NCBI GenBank assembly: GCA_018304285.1
Contig: JAGVWL010000053.1
Coordinates: forward strand, 1-7,473
Length of the DNA stretch: 7,473 bases
Source: Microcaldota archaeon
Lineage (GTDB): Archaea > Micrarchaeota > Micrarchaeia > Norongarragalinales > Norongarragalinaceae
Direction of reading: 5' to 3'
Shown here: positions 5,132 to 7,473 of the stretch, in pieces
Layout of the letters: each line of letters starts with the position of its first letter
How positions within the stretch are numbered: position 1 is the first letter of the stretch
The notes under the pieces: generated by a model
The model's database searches: none
Seen by the model: the letters and a program-made list of their open reading frames with translations, nothing else
Told to the model about the DNA's origin: nothing
Translations under genes and position numbers: made by a program

Positions 5132-7132
5132 CTATATGACTTGCGAAACCCCGTCCTTCTTTTCGACTTTGAAAACCTTGTCCGCAAACGCCTCGAGCTC
5201 TCGCTCGTGCGAGACGAGCAAAACCTGCTTGCAGTTCAATTCGTCCAGAACGCTTCGCATTCTCCCCAACTGCTCTTTGCTGAACCCGTCGGTCGGCTCG
5301 TCGAGAATCAAAAGGTTTTCCTGCATCGACGCGCTCACGCTCTTCACCAACGCGTTCAACGCAAGGCGGTAGGCAAGCGCCAACGCGCTTTTCTCGCCTC
5401 CAGAAAGAGTCTGGTACGAATGCTCGTACCCGTTTATTTCCACCAGCGGCTCGAACTGCGCTCCTGCCTCGACGGCCAAATCCTGGCTTTCGACAAGCAA
5501 AGAAAACCATTTCTTGAAAAGCAAACCGAACTCCCTGTTGAGGCCTGCGAGAACGTGCGTTTCGATTGCCGAAAGAGCGGGAATAAAGTGCTCTTCAACC
5601 CACGTTTTGCGTTCCTTGAGCTTCGCGAGCTTTTCCAACGCAGACTGCTTTTCCGCAATCCGCTTTTCCAGCTCCCAGAGCCTCTGACGAGTTTCTGCCA
5701 ACTGCGTTTCCAACCGAGTTTTTTCAGCCAAAACCTTCCTGAACGCAGCGTCCGCGAGTGAAACTTTTTCCTCCAGCTCCCGCGCCTTCGCCTCGACGCC
5801 TTCGAGCGACGACAACGCGGATTTTTTTTCCGCAATCGTTTTCTCCAGGGAAGGAATTTCCCCTTCCGCCGCAGAAATTTTCAGCTCCAGCGCCTTCGCG
5901 TCCGCCTCGTTTTTCGCCAAACGCTTTTCCAAATCTTTTTTCCGTTCGAGCAAGGCGTTCTGCTGCACCGCCTGCTCCAAAACCGAAGCCAAATCGTCTT
6001 CCTCGTCCTTGAGCTTTTCCAAAGCGCCTTGCTTTTCAATCACTTGCGCGGCGATTTCCGAAACGTGCTTTTCGAAATCGCCGGAAATTTTCTGCTTGCA
6101 CGTCGGGCAAACGCCCTTTTCCTTCAGCACCGCATAATCCTTCTGCTTTCCCTGCAAAGCGCCGATTTCGTTCGCCAACGAAGAGTTTTGCAACCGCACT
6201 CGCTTGTATTCCACCTGGGTTTTGGAATAGTCTATGCCGGTTGTCTTGATTTGCGAAGCTTGCTGCTGCAAGTCTTCCCGCTCGCCCTGCAAAAACTCTT
6301 TTTGTTCCGCCGCTTCCTTCAAAGCCGACGCCTTGTCCCCGAGCCTCCGTTCGAGCAAAGGCAATTCCGCTTTTAGCGAACGCAAGGAAGACACTTGCGA
6401 CTGGATTTCCGAAAAAACGCTTTTAGCCTGCGCCAGCGCGCTTTCCGCGCTTGCCGCATTGCGCGCCGCGCCCTCGCTTTCCGACGCGAGAGCCGAAAGT
6501 TTTGAATCCAACTGCCCTTTTTCTTCGGCAAGCTTGGGCAAATCGGCACTCTGCCCTTCCAAAAACCTCGCGTCCTCGCGCAAGCTTTTCAATACTATTC
6601 CGGCATTGTCCCTTGCAATGCGGTAGTCTTCTACGCCGAACGCCTTGCGCAGCGTCTGCAAGCGATCTTCCGGCCTTTCCTCCAGGATTTTCTTCATTTC
6701 CTCTTGGGGCGTGAACACTGCGTAACGGTAGATTATGGACTGCGAGCGGGGATTGGGAGGCTCTTTGAACCCGAGTATTTGCAGTATCGCCGGCTTCATT
6801 TCCGTCGGCGTATAAGCCGTTTTCACTCCCGCAGTGATTACGTAACACTCGCCCTGCTGGACCGTCTTTTTCTTTTCAAGCGAACGGTAGGCTTCGTAAT
6901 CCTTGCCTTTCACTGAAAAAACGAGTTTCACGAACCCCGACTGCGCCGAGTTGCGAAGCAGAAAAGCGGCGTTCAAGTCGCCCAGCCCGAACAACGCGAA
7001 TTCAATCGCGTAAAGAATGCTGCTTTTCCCCCCTCCGACGTCACCCTCGAAAAGCATTACCCCCTCGCTAAACTCGACCGAAGCGTGCGAGTAGCTGCGG
7101 ATGTTCTGCACTTCCAGCCGCTTCAAAAGCAT
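5132..7132 (-). CDS. rad50: DNA double-strand break repair ATPase Rad50, short form
   Basis: Rad50 is an SMC-like ABC ATPase that works with the nuclease Mre11 to tether and process DNA double-strand ends. The 666 residues show all key parts in order: the N-terminal start MLLKRLEVQNIRSY, Walker A GDVGGGKSS (30-38), the Q-loop with VFTPQEEM (Q143), a coiled coil from about 180, the zinc-hook CPTC (342-345), the returning coiled coil to about 540, the ABC signature LSGGE (576-580), Walker B LLILDE (607-612) and the H-loop VSHERE with H642. The hook lies almost exactly midway, as expected for antiparallel arms. Well-studied archaeal Rad50 proteins are about 850-900 residues, so the arms here are markedly shorter, with about 160-200 residues each way. 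ATG at 7132 matches the family N-terminus and has AGGA three bases upstream that overlaps the stop of the preceding gene. That gene ends five bases earlier and is probably mre11. A T9 tract follows the stop. Confidence 0.96.
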   Translation of the reverse strand: MLLKRLEVQNIRSYSHASVEFSEGVMLFEGDVGGGKSSILYAIEFALFGLGDLNAAFLLRNSAQSGFVKLVFSVKGKDYEAYRSLEKKKTVQQGECYVITAGVKTAYTPTEMKPAILQILGFKEPPNPRSQSIIYRYAVFTPQEEMKKILEERPEDRLQTLRKAFGVEDYRIARDNAGIVLKSLREDARFLEGQSADLPKLAEEKGQLDSKLSALASESEGAARNAASAESALAQAKSVFSEIQSQVSSLRSLKAELPLLERRLGDKASALKEAAEQKEFLQGEREDLQQQASQIKTTGIDYSKTQVEYKRVRLQNSSLANEIGALQGKQKDYAVLKEKGVCPTCKQKISGDFEKHVSEIAAQVIEKQGALEKLKDEEDDLASVLEQAVQQNALLERKKDLEKRLAKNEADAKALELKISAAEGEIPSLEKTIAEKKSALSSLEGVEAKARELEEKVSLADAAFRKVLAEKTRLETQLAETRQRLWELEKRIAEKQSALEKLAKLKERKTWVEEHFIPALSAIETHVLAGLNREFGLLFKKWFSLLVESQDLAVEAGAQFEPLVEINGYEHSYQTLSGGEKSALALAYRLALNALVKSVSASMQENLLILDEPTDGFSKEQLGRMRSVLDELNCKQVLLVSHERELEAFADKVFKVEKKDGVSQVI

Positions 7133-7137
7133 TTTTC

Positions 7138-7473
7138 CTACGCCCCGCCGTCCAAAACCTGTTTTGAATCGTTCAAAACTCGCGTTTCAAAATCCGCGCG
7201 CGTTTCGCCCGCGCTTTGCTCAGCCTTCAAAACACGCAGCAAGAGCTTGGATTTCTCCGCGCCCGCGCTTCCCTTGAATTCTTGCGAAACGCCGGAAAGC
7301 CCTTGCAAGCTCTTCGCAAAAAGCTCTTCCTCGACTTTCGAAGCGTCCGCCTGGCTTGTCACGAGCTCCTCGCGCTCTTTCGCTTCCAGCGAATTTCGGT
7401 TCAAGTAGAAAACAAGCGCGCCTTTCGCGTTCGCCCTTTCCCGCAGAGACGAAAAGTCTATTTCCTTAGGCGA
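7138..7473 (-). CDS. mre11: Probable Mre11 nuclease, C-terminal end (5' end outside window)
   Basis: The minus-strand frame is open from the right edge to TAG at 7140-7138 and yields 111 residues without a start. The visible part begins SPKEIDFSSLRERAN, then GALVFYLNRNS, which looks like the last strands of a capping domain. It ends in a charged, helical tail with EKSKLLLRVLKAEQSAGETRADFETRVLND. No nuclease motif is in view, because those lie toward the N-terminus. I name it Mre11 mainly from position: it is 5 bases upstream of rad50 in the same direction, which is the standard archaeal arrangement. The helical tail also suits the Mre11 region that binds the base of the Rad50 coiled coil. A TTG at 7404 is internal and not a start. 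The tail sequence alone would not be decisive, and another rad50-linked gene such as one for a NurA-type nuclease is a less likely alternative. Confidence 0.65.
   Translation of the reverse strand, partial: SPKEIDFSSLRERANAKGALVFYLNRNSLEAKEREELVTSQADASKVEEELFAKSLQGLSGVSQEFKGSAGAEKSKLLLRVLKAEQSAGETRADFETRVLNDSKQVLDGGA

Noticed and set aside
4805..5761. A 318-codon + strand frame spanning the end of the antiporter and the end of rad50
   Set aside because: It crosses the intergenic region and lies antisense to the highly conserved Rad50 C-terminus. The product has no recognisable motifs and looks compositionally odd.

Overview
The window looks like chromosomal DNA from an archaeon with a compact genome. 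The evidence is a RadA-type recombinase end, a Rad50 ATPase with a zinc hook preceded by what is probably Mre11, archaeal TATA-like boxes, oligo-T terminators and very short intergenic gaps. The style (a stand-alone NAD(P)H-hydrate dehydratase without its epimerase half, a small BofA-like membrane protein, a short Rad50) suggests a DPANN-type lineage, but that placement is inference and no rRNA or ribosomal marker is present to confirm it.

Layout, left to right. (1) Positions 2-400, + strand: the C-terminal part of RadA, followed by an unrecognised 70-residue protein at 443-655. (2) Positions 656-952: no large gene. It holds two T6 tracts that could end the radA transcript, a very small minus-strand reading frame for a 24-residue CxxC/CxxC peptide (781-855), and an AT-rich box (899-911) that could drive both that peptide and the next + gene. 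(3) Positions 953-1621: endonuclease III with a complete iron-sulphur motif. (4) Positions 1650-2336: an unrecognised 228-residue protein that may be a divergent TraB/Tiki-fold protein, apparently leaderless. (5) Positions 2330-3418, minus strand: NAD(P)H-hydrate dehydratase followed 6 bases later by a BofA-family membrane protein. This pair converges on the 228-residue gene with overlapping stop codons. (6) Positions 3444-5048, + strand: a CPA2-type cation/proton antiporter whose start is crowded against the divergent dehydratase gene and which seems to lack the usual first membrane helix. (7) Positions 5049-5131: a convergent intergenic region with a perfect 11-bp inverted repeat and a T9 terminator facing the opposite way. 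(8) Positions 5132-7473, minus strand: rad50 preceded by the 3' end of a gene that is probably mre11.

The main theme is DNA repair. RadA performs homologous strand exchange, Nth removes oxidised pyrimidines, and Mre11-Rad50 processes double-strand ends. Between these lie housekeeping genes for cofactor repair and ion homeostasis. I see no mobile element, CRISPR array, tRNA or rRNA. I did not find convincing evidence of a new multi-gene system. The most useful leads are the tiny zinc-ribbon-like peptide, the possible TraB-like protein, the BofA homologue in an organism without sporulation, and the N-terminally short antiporter.
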